Shown here one piece after another: positions 62,232-64,000 of a stretch of DNA of 64,000 nt. Within the stretch, counting starts at the first letter, position 1; each line of letters begins with the position of its first letter. The DNA is from Strongyloides papillosus. Its lineage: Eukaryota > Nematoda > Chromadorea > Rhabditida > Strongyloididae. Below the pieces are notes generated by a model. It was not told the origin of the DNA, did not search any database, and saw nothing but the letters and a program-made list of their open reading frames with translations. A program made the translations under genes and the position numbers. The stretch spans positions 1,674,001-1,738,000 of the forward strand of contig SRSI01000010.1 of the NCBI GenBank assembly GCA_005656395.1, given 5' to 3'.

Positions 62232-63979
62232 TTATTTTGTCTGTTCATTACGTTTCTTTTTAATTTGTTCTGATTCAATTTTGGCAACAACGCTATCGAT
62301 ATTTGCTATTAACGATTGAACTTTAGCCCGTAAACGTTTTGAAGCTTTAGGTTCCTTAAAAACATCCGCTCCTAAAGACTGTACTTCTTGAATGTCTTCT
62401 TCATGTTCAATAAGTTTCATTCGTACCTCCTCGATGTCATTTATTGCGTCACTCAAAATATTTTCACTTGGTGTTTGTGTCTTTTCATTTGCAATAACCT
62501 CTTTGGCTATTAACTTATCGGCAGTTATTGAATTTTCAATAATTCTAAGGTCTTCCTCTTTTTTCGGAATAAGTCCGATTTCTTGTAATGGATCTTTATT
62601 GAGTAGAACAATTTCACTTTCAGGTATTGGAACAACTAATTTTTCACTTTCTTTTTCAGATTTTATTTTTATCTGTTTTTTGGCATCTTCTTCGAATGTA
62701 CGTTCATCCTTTATAGCTTCTTCTAGCTTTTTTATTAATTCTAGTCTCTCTTGATAATTAACTTTTTTACCTTCAATCTCAGTAAGTTTTTGACCCATTT
62801 CATCTGCAATCTCTTTTGGCAGTTCAGATAGTATAATTTTCATACGTTTAGTGAAACTAACATGCTCAGGGAAATATAAAGCTCGTGAAAGTAACAATAA
62901 TGTTGGTGGAATTTTGTTATCTAATGATAAACCAAGCCATTGCCTTAACTGCCTACGTAGTCTTTTTTCACTTATACCAAATGCCCTCATACCTCGGGCA
63001 AGGCATGCCTGTTGAACTTCAATATCACTAAGAGCATCAACACCACCTTCTGATACAATTAATTTATCATCCGACTGTAATTCACGGAGTTTTCTTTTTA
63101 ATTGTAACCGGAGAAATTCAGGTGAACCAATTGCTTGAATGCTCAGTAAGCGACACAACGCCTTTAATTGACTAAAAGCTAAGTTATCTAGTGTTATTTC
63201 ATCTTCAAAATGTTTAGCAAATTTAAATATATCTTTATTTGAAACATATCCATCACCCTCACGGACAGATTTGACAAAGTTGGCAAACATTAAAGACGCC
63301 GAAGTATTACCATCGGATGTGCCTTTTCTTTCTAAACCCATTTCCTCTAGAGTATTTTGAAGGAGTTTAGCCATTTCAACACGCATTTTAATTTGTTGTT
63401 TGTACTTTTCCCTTTCCTTTGATTCCTCTTTAAAAGTACTTGGAAGCATATTTGGAAATAATTTAATAAATATAGGTAAAGCAAATTCCATAAATGGTAC
63501 AATGATGAAAACAGAAAATGGAACAAGCCTAAAAAGATCTGAGACTGTACGAACGAGTTGTTGTTTTTCTTTTCTTAGTAATGTTTCACCTTTCAATAAT
63601 CTCCCCAGATATTTAAATGATATACGTGTTTCAAGAGCAAGTAATTTAAATCCATGATAGTAATGCTTTAATTCATTAACGATTCGCGTTTTAATTGGTG
63701 GTTTAATTTTAGTTTCAGAAAGTGACTAAAAAAATTAGATTATATTTTTTATAATAAAAATATACATACTTTTGCTTTATTTTCTTCTTCCTTAGTTGCC
63801 AACTCATCTTTTAATATTAATAATGTTTCTTCCAATTTCGTTCGTTTTTCATTAGAGATAGTTCTTACAAGGAAAGCTTGGTGGGGATAAATATGTTTAA
63901 TATTTAAAAAAAGAAATTTTGAATAGCTTGCAAAATTATGCCCTTGGGCACCGTATGCCCGTCTGACCAGGGACAACAT
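62232..63979 (-). CDS. letm-1: LETM1 mitochondrial inner-membrane protein
   Basis: Inner-membrane protein needed for mitochondrial K+/H+ (and proposed Ca2+/H+) exchange. Exons 63979-63770 and 63725-62232, with a 44-nt intron, give 567 residues. The N-terminus is Arg/aromatic-rich and acid-free, typical of mitochondrial import (S-L-V-R-R-A-Y-G). Conserved core: V-N-E-L-K-H-Y-Y-H-G-F-K-L-L, then one membrane span L-F-R-L-V-P-F-S-V-F-I-I-V-P-F-M-E-F, K-L-F-P-N-M-L-P-S-T-F, and the matrix ribosome-binding-like domain (F-A-K-H-F-E-D, A-C-L-A-R-G-M-R-A-F-G, L-R-Q-W-L-G-L-S). Coiled coils and a Lys/Glu-rich tail follow. It is shorter than human LETM1 (739) and no EF hand is visible. The reading frame runs further upstream past the ATG at 63979 to the window edge region, so an earlier start just outside cannot be excluded. 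Confidence 0.93.
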
Positions 63980-64000
63980 ATACAAAAGTCAGGGTATAAA

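Overview
The window looks like nuclear DNA of a parasitic or free-living nematode, most likely Strongyloides-like (clade IV). It is very AT-rich and most introns are 38-50 nt with GTAAGT/GTATGT donors. The genes have clear Caenorhabditis counterparts: gei-17, unc-49, cacn-1, clp-1, smp-1, ntl-9, suf-1 and letm-1. The species call is inference; no marker gene is present. Exon models were built by eye from splice sites, reading phase and family conservation.

Layout: 1-1559, 3' part of a PIAS SUMO E3 ligase (-). 4439-10831, a GABA-A-type receptor locus (-) built like C. elegans unc-49: one shared ligand-binding N-terminus followed by three alternative C-terminal cassettes (A, B, C). 12661-23868, a divergent dynein heavy chain (-) whose 1.7-kb intron holds tRNA-Lys(CUU) and tRNA-Arg(UCU). 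24534-26336, cactin (+). 26771-29778, a Gly-rich calpain (-). 32110-32805, a secreted SCP/TAPS (CAP) protein (+). 34299-36030, an SLC9B-type antiporter (-). 36898-39277, a small graveyard of mobile elements with a CHMP2 fragment. 39906-41519, an F-box-like protein (-). 41520-51193, a gene desert. 51194-54882, a transmembrane semaphorin (+). 55252-56258, CNOT9 (-). 56822-58429, a GH1/klotho-like protein (+), with a small membrane protein after it. 59599-61995, CstF-77 (-). 62232-63979, LETM1 (-).

The most striking signal is in the unc-49-like locus. The intron after the last shared exon carries a GC-rich element (8328-8345). Its two overlapping halves are each perfectly complementary over 12 nt to an element about 130 nt upstream of cassette B (6703-6714) and to one about 130 nt upstream of cassette C (5466-5477). 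Each of those elements abuts the AATAAA of the preceding cassette. This is the docking-site/selector logic known from insect Dscam, here joined to alternative poly(A) choice. It would be a competing-RNA-structure switch that selects which channel subunit is made; this is inferred and untested.

Other notable points are a dynein with degenerate AAA1 and nothing beyond AAA5 but a retained microtubule-binding stalk, a GH1 protein with Gln for the catalytic nucleophile Glu, an antiporter with Asp-Asn for Asp-Asp, a 12-nt calpain microexon, and two single-base frame conflicts in the semaphorin gene.
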